Source: Asterias rubens (Eukaryota; Echinodermata; Asteroidea; Forcipulatida; Asteriidae). Taken from it: a stretch of DNA of 64,000 nt. Location: assembly GCF_902459465.1 (NCBI RefSeq), contig NC_047065.1, positions 1,546,309 through 1,610,308 on the forward strand, in the 5' to 3' direction. Below, in pieces: positions 36,025 through 47,100 of the stretch. The notes under the pieces were generated by a model. The model was not told the origin of the DNA. It did not search any database and was given only the letters and a program-made list of their open reading frames with translations. A program made the translations under genes and the position numbers. The number at the start of each line of letters is the position of its first letter. The first letter of the stretch is position 1.

Positions 36025-36630
36025 CAAGGCTCAATTTCATAGAGCTGCTTAAGCAGAAAATATTGCTGAACAAATTTTTGCTCAGCAAAAATAAACAAGA
36101 TACCATCTAAAGATATTACACATATGTTGTTATGGCTGGTAACCTCATATAAAAAGCAAGATTCTGTTGTGCTAAGCTACTTCTTGTGCTTAAGCAGTTT
36201 TATGAAATTTTGCCATCTTTTGCTCGAGACCCGGTGGTTGAGAAGAACGCGTTCCACTCCGTAGATTTTCTTTTGTTCAATTTGTCACGCGAAGGAACGC
36301 GTCGCGACGCGGTCGTTCCCGTGACATAGTTTATCCATGGTCCCTAATATGCCTGTGAATTTTTTTCCCAAAACTTGGGTAAGTAGAAAGTGCTTTGAGT
36401 ATAAAGTGCTTCCACACATTAACGTAAGGATGGTAAAACCAAATAAAACATTGATCTGGGCCCAATTTCTTTTCTTTACAGAAAATATTGCTAAAAATGT
36501 CTGCTAAGCTCAACTAACCAGTTACATTTTGTCCATGTAATATGGTATTTTAGCTGGTACCCTAATTCTGGTAAGCATCATTTTGTTGTGCTTAGCAACT
36601 TTTTATGCTTCAGCAGTTCTATGACATTAG
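36025..36630. repeat. Two GCTTAGCA-family MITEs in the TRAPPC8-KIAA1143 gap
   Basis: One copy at about 36025-36215 (AATTTCATAGAGCTGCTTAAG to TAAGCAGTTTTATGAAATTT) and one at about 36455-36630 (GGGCCCAATTTCTTTTC to CAGCAGTTCTATGACATTAG). Between and after them there is no coding sequence. Confidence 0.65.
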
Positions 36631-36634
36631 TCCG

Positions 36635-36800
36635 TCAATTTCACAAAACTCTTCCTAACTTAGGATTAATCTTAGGACTTGGGACGAGTTCAGTTCCGTA
36701 TACGAGAAGGCGTTAGGACGCATTGAACCCATCCTAAGTTAGGACGTGTTACTCGGCCCAACTCGAGATAGGATTAATCCTAGCGTTTCGTGAAATCGGC
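36635..36800. repeat. TTAGGACT-rich palindromic element
   Basis: Left text CAATTTCACAAAACTC..CCTAACTTAGGATTAATC pairs with right text GATTAATCCTAGCGTTTCGTGAAATCG. The same family is at 55607-55735, with GAGTTAGGACTAGTC and ACTAGTCCTCCTAACTC. Confidence 0.7.
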
Positions 36801-37537
36801 TGCTGGGCTGCAAATTTTGTCTACTTTGCTCGATTTTGTGCATAAGCAGCTCCTTTAATTTGGGCCATGGAACTGTACAGCAATGTGGACAGGGTCATCT
36901 GTTAGTTGGTTGATTACGCAAATAAAATGTAGGAATGGCAGTATGTATTGCCGAGTCAGTGCAAAAATAATATAACTTGATAAATTTTAAATAACATTTG
37001 TTGCATAAATCATGTGTTTTCAAGAGGCTGCATGCAAAAATGTATTTCTCAGCATTGGGTTTGTTTGTAGGTCAGTGAGGGTTTCAGAAAGATAAGGTGT
37101 ATTTTGAACAATAGTGTAAAGGTTGTCATTGTATAAAACCATAACCCTTCATATCCTTCAATTCCATTTAGGAAGTTTTCTGATTTTGTAGGATTTGGGG
37201 CTACAAGCTTGAGCTCAAGCTACAAGCCAAATAACAATTGTTTCTCACTAAAACTGACATCTGGATCTGGATTACATAGTCATCTGGAAGCTGTGGCATT
37301 GAAAAAACTTTAAAAATGTCCGTCTAAAACCAAGTGCAGATGAGAGCGGATGGCAGTCTTTCAACCTTTCTTTAAACCTTTTCCCTACAACATACAATTC
37401 ATTCCTCTTTCAACCGGGCAGCTGCAAAATTATTTCAAAGTTTTTACCTGAAAAACAGAGCCACTTTTTCAGGTGGAATTTTCAGAAATCTTAGCAATTA
37501 TTACGGAAAAGCTCCATTAAAAACGAGGCTATAAAAA

Positions 37538-37810
37538 ATTCCTTTTTGTCTGGCAACTCACAACTGTTATCTCCAGTTATCTTACAAACCAGTAGGGCTG
37601 TACGGTATATAGGCTGCGACGCAGCAAGCCGCTTCGCCATACCAGTTGTTTCTTTATTATTGTCTCCTCATTGTTTGTTCATTAGGGAGATATAGACAAG
37701 AAAATTATTTTCTTTCGGAAGTATGAAGAAAGAAAATATCCTTTTTGTCTGGAAACTCACACCTGTTATCTCCAGTTATCTTACAAACAAATAGGGCTGT
37801 TGACTGACCC
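37538..37810 (+). repeat. Imperfect direct repeat
   Basis: CTGTTATCTCCAGTTATCTT followed by ACAAAC..TAGGGCTGT occurs at about 37565 and 37751, each preceded by CCTTTTTGTCTGGNAACTCAC. 36800-37537 holds nothing I can name. Confidence 0.7.
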
Positions 37811-37945
37811 CTCAAGTTATTCAAATAAACACACACACTTTAGTGAAAACGATGTTTACTTTCCGAGTTATTGTGGTCAAACTCACTGTTTGTGACTGTG
37901 ACTGTGAGGAGCCTGTACTCTATTTTGGAGTATACCTTCATTTCA

Positions 37946-38807
37946 GTAATGAAAAACAATGACAAATTGCATTTATTGGCTAGTGACTGAAATGTTAGCG
38001 TATCGGCACGCACTTTGCGCTTATCGACCCGTTGCTCTAATTTGTGCATGGGGAGAAAGAAACCTGTTTATATTATATTATACGTGTGTCGTATTAATAT
38101 CAGCTACATGATCAAACGTAAAGACTTTGGGCTCAGGTTTGCACGGTAGGATAACCATATCCGGTGGCTGGACGGTCAATATCTGGCTGGAGTCTAAACC
38201 ATTGTCCTGATCAGGTGGACGGACTCGGAGGTATACCTTAATCGAATCCCCATCGCTGAATACAAAAGGCAAGAAGACAATAATAGAATTAAACGTATTT
38301 CAAATTTGTTGTTATTGGTTTTTTTAGGGGGGGGGGGGGCTCGTTATGTGTTTGTTTAAGAAAAAGTGACTTGTGTGTGTTTAAAAAGCATTCCAAGGCG
38401 CTTTCATGCAGTATAATTTCTGAAGATTCTGAAGATTCTTTTCACTGAGCATTTGTAGAGAAAACCTGTGTTTCCTCTTAAGCGTGGAATTTCATTTTAG
38501 GGAGGGCAGGGTCGTTTATTACTTTTTGAATCATTTGCAAAGTGAACTTACTGCTGGAAAACCTTGCAGTACATGAGACACATTTGAGGCACAAAGGCCA
38601 AGAACAGGTCAACGAAGGCCATTGCCTCATCGTGTAATTCCAGACCTGCTTCTTGGTACTCAAAATCTTCAATAGTCTTTAAATATTCTTGCAAGTAACC
38701 CAAGTAAAAATTTCAAGACGTTTTTAACTAAATATGCATTAAATTAAGACTTGCCGAGTGTCTGCTGAGTGTCTGTTGTCATGGCTATTTCAATTTGTTT
38801 TTTAGCC
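37946..38807. repeat. Left arm of the inverted duplication carrying KIF15 exon copies
   Basis: Reverse complement of 45274-46113 with very few differences (for example two mismatches in a compared 75-base intronic stretch, and an 18-base indel at about 38010). It contains pseudo-exon copies at 38084-38255 and 38552-38676. The spacer between arms is 6466 bases and holds KIAA1143 and KIF15 exon 1. Confidence 0.95.
38084..38676 (-). pseudogene. Inverted partial duplicate of two KIF15 exons
   Basis: On the minus strand, 38552-38676 equals KIF15 sequence 45405-45529, and 38084-38255 equals exon 45825-45996, each with the same length. The second translates as the start of the kinesin motor ([14 protein letters not shown] ... 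[10 protein letters not shown]) with one change at the last codon, where the copy has CAC|GT instead of CAG|GT. Reading frames and most splice signals are intact. No further motor exons (P-loop, switches) follow on this side, so it cannot encode a kinesin alone. Confidence 0.9.
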
Positions 38808-41444
38808 ATTGAAGCAGCATTTGTTTTTGATAAGTCTTCTTTAAAAAACACGTACTCGGTATTCTGTTTTTGGAATACCTATAATCATGCTTTATTCTTT
38901 AAGAAAGGTTAGAAAGTAGTAGCATAATCACATATTATTCTCTAAATACTTTGTGAGAGCAGAACCACAAAACTCGGGAATGTACTGAGTATACAGTGCT
39001 TACACACGTCATGTTAAGGGTAAAAACCAAATAATATCCTTTAACCCCGATGCAAATTTAACATTGATTAATGTTTTCAAGTTGAGCGGACAGTTGTCCA
39101 AAAGTTTTCAGCATCTCATGGGTATAAATTATGAACTACAAATCCTGTCTTCAGCATTTCCCCCCAAATTTGAGTCCTAGAATGCATGTACTTTGCATGC
39201 AACTTTCCTTTTCCCCTCAAAGTTTGTTAAAAATTCATTCCCTAAATCTATTACTCCAATCACCCAAAACCTGGCTCCTAGATTGTCTATATTTATTACA
39301 AACTTAACTTTTTTAGAATATGATGGTTACCGGTACATTGACAAAAGTTATTATTAAAAAAATAGTCAATATTTTCGGATTTTGTGTTAATTATAATTAA
39401 TGTAAATACTTTAAACAGATTCATACAATGTTTATGCATTTATCCATTTTTTGTATAGTAAACAGATTAATCTACAGTAATTGCTATTTTTGTTTATTAG
39501 AAAACTCAACCAATCCATTTGATGTCAAATTGTGTTCTTCTAAGATTAGTTGCAAATGTATGGTTGTGACTAAGCAGATATGGAATGTTTCAAGTTTTTG
39601 TCAAACCATGCACACCTTTCTCCGTTTGCTTCAGTAGCACTTACTGGGAGGTTAAAGAGAAGGTACACGTTTGGTAATTAATAGTATAAAATATTGTGGG
39701 AAACAACTTTCATTTTAAAACAAAATTTGATGCTTAGCAAATTTGTGTGCTTAGCAGATCATGAAACTGGTCCCTAAAGAGAAACTTCGCTGAAACCTTC
39801 GGAGTCTCTGTCTTTCTTCATAGTCAACGTTGTGTTGTCTTACTCTTCTCCTTATAAAATCTGCATCTTAAACAGCTGCAGCATCCTCCATCATAGTATC
39901 AAAAGCCAGAGGGGCATTTTTGGCTACTGGAGACCTACTAATTTTTTTGCCAAGCAAAGAAACTTCCAAAAATACTTTCACTAAGCAAGGTTTTTCTTTG
40001 ATCTGCAAATTTCTTTGACAAAGCAGCTTTAAGAATATAATACACATCTCGCAAAATGAAACTGAGATTAAGTCTCCTTTGTTGTCGGCTGCAGAGAAAG
40101 GATTCAAAAAGTTTGATTATGCAAATATCACTAAAATAATATGCCGACTCTTGAGATATATGCACATTCCCGTATGTTGTGATTAACTTTTTAACTACTT
40201 TGGAAAGGCTTGCTGCACTTTAAGATGCGTTGCACAGATATTGCATGCAGCACGTTGATTTAGACAAAGCAAACTGGAACATCAAAGTGGAACATTTAGT
40301 GAGGGGGATGTAGGGATCAGACGTCTAGAATTGATAACGACTTACTCAGTATCTTCATAAATTTCTTTTAAAGTAAAACACGTTTAACTACAAAAGAAAC
40401 ACCAAATAGATATAAATGTGAATATGTCGTTATTTAATGTTAAAAAATGCTTCTGCAGATACTTCTATTATTAAAGAAAAAAAAACAAATGTAAATTTAA
40501 AGGTGAATATAATAAATTATGAATATAAAATGTACAAACCTAATTTGCCTTGATCCTGTCTCATAATTTGTAGTGTTCAATTTTGAGAATAAACATGTAA
40601 TTTAGAAAAAGCCACTGCTTTTACAGATATTTTTGTAAACATTTAACTGTGTCTGAAATGGTCAGAAATAAAATTCAGACCGACCATTTCAGAAAACAAA
40701 TTCAGAGTTTTACAAAAATTTGTTTCAAAAACTGTGCATGTGACAAAGAACATGCAAGTGGAAACTGCTTGTTCGTTGCACACATAGTATGCATAGTGTA
40801 CATTGTGATCACAATAGGGTCGGCACTTTCAAGCAAATCTTTTGACAACAATCCAAACCGTACAAACAACTGTATAAGTATTTTTTCTCCACAAATAAGT
40901 TTTACTAACAGAGAAGTACTTTGGTGATGATTCAAACAACAATTTTCAGAGTTAATTTCAAGTTTTGATACATAAATCGATGCAACATTTTGGGGACTAA
41001 GACTCCTGGGGCAATCGTTATTCAAGGACAGGTAAGATTCAATTATTGTATGGTTTTACAGAAGTAAGTTTCCAAACAAAAAAGTTGTTTAAATGATTTT
41101 AGGCATTGAATGGTGAGGTATGGTTTGCGATAACACAATGTGTAAATCTCTTGGGTAGATTATGTTCTTTTGAGAACATTTCTTGTTGTATATTCTATTA
41201 CTGCAGAGTAGATTTTTAAGGAATTCTGGAAACCTCTAAGTTCTGTCTTGGACGCAAGGTAGGAAATTGGCCGGGACTACTGCTTTCGCTTAGTGGATCG
41301 AGGGACCATACTAATGCTATCTTGTATTCAAATATCCATTTCTTTTAAGTTTTTAAAATTAAACCAAACAAGACTGAAGACTCCTTGCAAACAAGTTGCA
41401 GGTTATCGTTTTAAAAGCTTAGGACAATTCATTGATAAATCCCT
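38808..41444. other. Non-coding 3' flank of KIAA1143 within the inverted-repeat spacer
   Basis: AT-rich sequence with no supported gene. Contains a MITE family A fragment at about 39655-39712, a GCTTAGCA motif patch at 39727-39770, and at about 41095-41265 a repeat relative (GAATGGTGAGGTATGGTTTG, CTGCAGAGTAGATT) of 47040-47240 and, reversed, 58330-58470. Confidence 0.6.
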
Positions 41445-43641
41445 CTAAATAAAAGTTACATTTTTTTCCAATTTTTCCATCGTCTCTTCTTCCACGTCAT
41501 CACCAAACGATAGCAAAGATTTGTTCTTCACTTCTTTCATTTCACTCCTTTCGCCTCCTTTCTTCTTGTCTCGTTTGGGTTTCTTTTTCTTATTGGATGT
41601 CACGTTGAGATCGGATGTTGCACTCTCCTCTGAAGATCTTTTAAAAGGTTTCTTGAAGAGGATTTTTCCAGCTGATTCGTTGTCATCTGAAGAGAGGGGG
41701 GGAAAATAATAGAAATTCAGTCAGAGTGGAATGTCTCTATGGTGACTGCTTTATATTCCGACACCCTTTCGTTCCGACACTCTTATTTTTCGACAAATCT
41801 ATATTCCAAAAACCCACTCAAAATTTCATTCAATTCAATTCAATGTAACATTCATTTCCACTCTCACAATAAGAAATCATACAGAGAGTTAACATGATAA
41901 TGATACTGAAAAAATCTCATAATATAAGTTGTGAGTAAGGAAGCTGTTCAAATAAGCCAATTCTTGTGGGGATCAGCCCTAGACAAAATACAAAAACAAT
42001 TAGCAAAGCAAACAACAAACAGACTGTAGAAAATGCAATACATGTACCAGTTATAAGCGAATTACACAGATAATGGCCAAGAAATAATGACAAAATTAGG
42101 GCTAGCTAGAAGCATAGTGACAGGTGAAACCTGTATGGTTTTGTTTTCCCTGTTAATTTGTTCAATTCCCTTTGATTTTAACAAAGAGGTAGTTCTCCAT
42201 GGTTTTACTCTATTATTATGTTTACTTCTTTGTCTTTCATGCCATTAGATTTCAAGTTACAGTTTATTGCATCTGTGGGAATTTTCTTCAGCCAATCTTA
42301 ATCTTAATTTTTGCACCCTATGATCATTGTTTATTGGGACCTGGAACCACAAGTAGCACTAGTCTCATTTACATACTCCTTTGTATTGTTTGTTGTTTCA
42401 TGTTTATTCATTAGCTTAGTCATAGCCCAGGAATGCAGTACACTTGTTCCTGTGGGTCTTTTTCATAATCTAATTTAGTTAGTTTTCTTACACCATTCTG
42501 TAAGGAGTTGTTTTTAAAGTGAGATAGTTTTGTACAGCGCTGGCTGCGCGCGGTTTCCACTGTTGGAAGAATGGAATAAAACACACTATCTTCATCACAA
42601 TGTTGTTTCCAGACTTGATAAAGAACTCCCTGTGTCACATCATAGAGAAAGTTGTCCTTTCTCTATGGTCACATAAACAAAAAGGAGATGTCGAAACATA
42701 GGGTGTCGAAAAATGGGTTTGTAAACTCAAACATCCTCAAAATGACAGAACACAAGGGACAAAAATAAATGTAACAACAAAATACCTTACCAGTTGTTCC
42801 TTTATCTTGAGCGTAGTTATCGACCTCTTCTTGTGTCAAATCTCCCTCACGGAGTACAACGACAGTTGGTTTCTCATCATCTTCTTCTGGTCGATCATCA
42901 TCCTCATCAAATGATGGAACCTCTCTCTAATGTACAAAATGAAATAGTCGGAGTCGGACGTAATTCTAAATCAAAGGTTATCATTTCAAACCAAAACAGT
43001 AGCTAATCAAAAATACAGAAGTTTCATGCTAACTAAACTAGTATGAACTTGAACTGAAGTTCAGCAATATAATTTTATAACTTATTTTATGAGTATTTTA
43101 TTTTTTAGGAAATATGTATTTTGATTGATTACAAAAACATTAGTTTCCGTATGGCGCCACCACTTTTTCATTCAAAATAAAATAATATAGTATCTAATTT
43201 ACCTGATTGATATATCCCTTTTTGTAAAAATGAGTGAAAAAGTGGTGGCGCCATACGGAAAGTTATCCAAACATTAAAGTGTTAATAAAATGCTGTCATC
43301 ATCAACAAAAACCAAGTCCCTAACTAGATTAAAGATTAACAAAAAGAGAAAAAAAGTTGTTTATTAAAGAGCTAAACAAATTGTTGGCACTGACAGTGAC
43401 AAGACACCGATGACATGAGATACTGCAGAAAAATGTTGATTAAAAAATCTAGCTACAAGTAAATCATCACTGTTCATCACTTCATCATATCATTCAATTC
43501 AATCGATGTGGTTAATTTAATAATTACCTTCGTATCAACGTTTGGCCCTTCTTTGTAACCTGCTTGCTGCTTAAATTTCGTCAAAAAGCTTGGTTCACTC
43601 GGTTTGACATAGTCTATGGATTGGCGACCACGGCCAGACAT
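41445..43641 (-). CDS. KIAA1143: KIAA1143 orthologue, 3 exons
   Basis: Exons 43528-43641, 42791-42926, 41445-41686 join in phase to give 163 aa (human about 154). Diagnostic blocks: the N-terminal IDYVKPSEPSFLTKFKQQAG and GYKEGP, the acidic middle then KPTVVVLREGDLTQEEV (human PQVVVLKKGDLSVEEV), KILFKKPFKRSSEE (human RIIYRKPVKHPSDE), a lysine-rich stretch, and the near-terminal NKSLLSFGDD (human NSSLLSF). The protein is small, highly charged and probably largely disordered; its molecular role is not established. It is transcribed divergently from KIF15, 477 bases between start codons. Exon 2 could use an acceptor two or four bases further in. Confidence 0.93.
43144..43261. repeat. 118-bp palindromic element, TTTCCGTATGGCGCCACCAC family, copy 2
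   Basis: Almost base-for-base the same as 15693-15810, in KIAA1143 intron 1. The same length and near identity point to a recently active family. Confidence 0.88.
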
Positions 43642-44118
43642 ATTCAATTTGTTAAGTTGGCTTGCTTAAAACGTCTCAATCTTGAACAAAACCTTTGTTC
43701 AAAAGTCACAAAATGTTTGTTGCAGACGACATTCAACGTTCTAAATTCAACATGTCAAAGGTCATTTACCGAACAAAATAAAAGAAAGTGTATAATTTTA
43801 AATATGTTTTAAATATCAAAAACATAACTTTGGTATTAAAATGTTTTTTTATTGATATTTAAATGTTATCAAATAATTATTTTATTGGAAAATAATACAA
43901 TTATATTTTTATTCAACTGGCTAAAATAAAAGTCTGAAACAAAATGTCAAAGGTCAACTAGTCGCCATTTTTATCATCAGCGCCAAAATTCAAAATAAAC
44001 ATCGCTCCAACTTCAATGATCGTCCTCAAAGTTAAGGATTATTTACAACTTTTGCTGGGTTTTGAGAGTGTCAATTAAGATTGAAGAAGACCTGAGATAG
44101 GATCTTAAATAATCAAGA
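43642..44118. promoter_or_regulatory. Bidirectional KIAA1143/KIF15 promoter
   Basis: 477 bases separate the two start codons. GCGCCAAA (43980-43987) is an E2F-type site; the inverted CHR hexamer TTCAAA (43990-43995) follows almost at once, a spacing like CDE/CHR cell-cycle elements but with the CHR on the opposite strand. CGCCATTTT (43963-43971) is YY1-like. No TATA box lies at a sensible place for either gene. KIF15 is a mitotic gene in vertebrates, so cell-cycle control is a fair inference. Confidence 0.55.
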
Positions 44119-47100
44119 ATGCCGTCTTTAGGTGAGTTTTCTGCATATTTCGTCCCGAAACGACGACCGTCGTTCTCAGGCTGGAGTTCGTTGAATGACA
44201 TTCCACGTATTGTGAAGTTTCGCCCCATTTCCCATTAAATCATACTTCTCTTACATGTGAGGTGTACCACTTCGCCCCGAATTTGAAAATTTATCTTAAA
44301 AATTATTATAAAACTAGAATTACTTTTTAGATTTTAACTTAATTAATCTCAATGAAATAATGTCGTATAGTATAGGCCTACTCTATGTTTCGAAGAAGTT
44401 GATAATTTCGTCTTTATAATTAGAAATTATTGATAATATTTTATTAAAAAAAAAAATTTAAAAAAATAACAATAAAGTTTCTAAAATAATTCTTTTTTTA
44501 AACAATTTAAATGATAAGTTCAAAAACAAACAATTACCGACCATGTTATTGTTATGTTTACTTTTGAAAGCCAAGTTATGAATGAAGAACTTTGCCAGGC
44601 AAGTTGATTTTTATTTACTGGTTTTATGATGATATTAAATTTAATTAATTATTATTAAATATTATTATTAAATTAATACTGTACTCTGTAGTAATAAATA
44701 AATTAAATTGAAAGTACTTTTTGTACTTTAATTTTAGTTGCGATAACGTAACCCTCCTGCCGATGGCGGTCCGCAGGCGTGGCAGGAGGGTTACGTTATC
44801 GCAACTACCAGACTACTTCAATTTCAGACTTTTAATACTTCAAAATCGACACAAATTTACAAAACAAATTATGCCCCAGGCCCAGGTAACTGAAATGGTG
44901 GAAATAGTAGACACATTTTGCAGAGGTGTGCAAGAAGGGTTCGTACTCTTATTTAACAACCATTTTAAGAGGATGGAGAGTTCGATTTATCTAAGGAAAA
45001 GATGTTTGCCCTGCCCTCTGAACAGACTTACCTAGGTTTTTGAACCATTTACACCTTTTTGAAAATAGCTTCTTGAATCTTTAAACTTGTTTGTTTCTTT
45101 CATGTTTTCTGCTTTGCTCTGGTCTACTGAAGACAACGGGAATGATGGGTAAGAATGAGATCATCTCAAAATGTCCAGACTGCTCAAATGTTGGATGAAT
45201 GTTAGGTTATTCTATTAGCAAAAACTAGTTAATGGCTTCCCGGCAATTCGACCCTAGCAGAGTCTTTCTCGAAGGCTAAAAAACAAATTGAAATAGCCAT
45301 GACAACAGACACTCAGCAGACACTCAGCAAGTCTTAATTTAATGCATATTTAGTTAAAAATGTCTTGAAATTTTTACTTGGTTTACTTGCAAGAATATTT
45401 AAAGACTATTGAAGATTTTGAGTACCAAGAAGCAGGTCTGGAATTACACGATGAGGCAATGGCCTTCGTTGACCTGTTCTTGGCCTTTGTGCCTCAAATG
45501 TGTCTCATGTACTGCAAGGTTTTCCAGCAGTAAGTTCACTTTGCAAATGATTCAAAAAGTAATAAACGACCCTGCCCTCCCTAAAATGAAATTCCACGCT
45601 TAAGAGGAAACACAGGTTTTCTCTACAAATGCTCAGTGAAAAGAATCTTCAGAATCTTCAGAAATTATACTGCATGAAAGCGCCTTGGAATGCTTTTTAA
45701 ACATACAAAAGTCACTTTTTCTTAAACAAACACATAACGAGCCCCCTCCCCCCTAAAAAAACCAATAACAAAAAATTTGAAATACGTTTAATTCTATTAT
45801 TGTCTTCTTGCCTTTTGTATTCAGCGATGGGGATTCGATTAAGGTATACCTCCGAGTCCGTCCACCTGATCAGGACAATGGTTTAGACTCCAGCCAGATA
45901 TTGACCGTCCAGCCACCGGATATGGTTATCCTACCATGCAAACCTGAGCCCAAAGTCTTTACGTTTGATCATGTAGCTGATATTAATACGACACAGGTAT
46001 AATATAATATAAACAGGTTTCTTTCTCCCCATGCGCAAATTAGAGCAACGGGCCGATACGCTAACATTTCAGTCACTAGCCAATAAATGCAATTTGTCAT
46101 TGTTTTTCATTACCAATTTCACAAAAGTCATCAAGATAAAATCATTTATGATGCTCCCAGGGCATTTTAAACCAAGATTAACACCAAGAAGGAAACATTT
46201 CATAGACGTTAAATGACGTTTCAATTTAGCATCCTTTGTCCAAACTTTCAATATTTGGGTTTAGATCAATGCACCAAAAGTTAGTGTGAGAAATCCTGGC
46301 AAGAACAAACCCAATGAGATTACCTGATCCCTGATTGTTTTATCATTTTTATTTTTTATTTCGATCAGGAAGCAGTTTTTGCAGCAGTTGGTAAGAGGAC
46401 GATCGAAAGCTGTGTGGCTGGTTATAACTCCACCATCTTCGCTTAGTAAGTGTCAAATATGATCATCAATAAATTTCCTCCTAATGCTGCTCCTAATTCC
46501 TATACATCAGTATGCTCTGTTCGTATTCAGGAGGAGAGCATACTGATCAAAGTGTTGAACCACAGTTTCTTCTCAAAACCAACCTTACTTTAAAGAGATT
46601 TACACATGGTACTACTGCAGACCTCTCCTGATTATTCTCGAACCATGCAAAGTTTCAATTGTTTCAATTTCAGTGTATGTCATTAAAATTAACATTTAAT
46701 CATGTTTTTCATTTTTTATTTTAGCGGTCAGACAGGATCTGGGAAGACGTTTACTATGATTGGTAAGTAGTTCAAAGAACAAAACTAATGTATCCATAAC
46801 CACGAATCTTCCAAAATAGTCCACTCTGGTAGACTGTTATTATAGGAAGTGACTAAGAAGTTGATCCAACCGAAAGTTAAAAGAGGCATGTTTTATACCT
46901 GTCTCAGGTCCATCAGAAGACACGGATACATTCCACCATGAGCTACGAGGCGTCATCCCAAGAAGCTTTGAGTATCTGTTCAACCTCGTCAACCGGGAAA
47001 GAGAAAAGGTACTTTAGCCAACTTATCCACGCCATTACTACTCATATAGGATTTGAGGCATTGCATGGTGAGGTATCAATATATATTTGGTTTGCAGCAA

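Noticed and set aside
38255-38676. A second, functional kinesin gene on the minus strand
   Set aside because: Only the first motor exon and the preceding segment are present; no P-loop or switch exons follow on that strand before TRAPPC8.
44721-45035. 104-residue ORF containing [16 protein letters not shown]
   Set aside because: It spans the perfect hairpin at 44735-44807; the arginine-rich start is the hairpin translated. No splice context.
45409-45603. ORF starting MKILSTKK, also present inverted at 38478-38672
   Set aside because: It is in a different frame from the one that joins the kinesin exons, runs through the donor at 45530 into intron sequence, and has no family resemblance.
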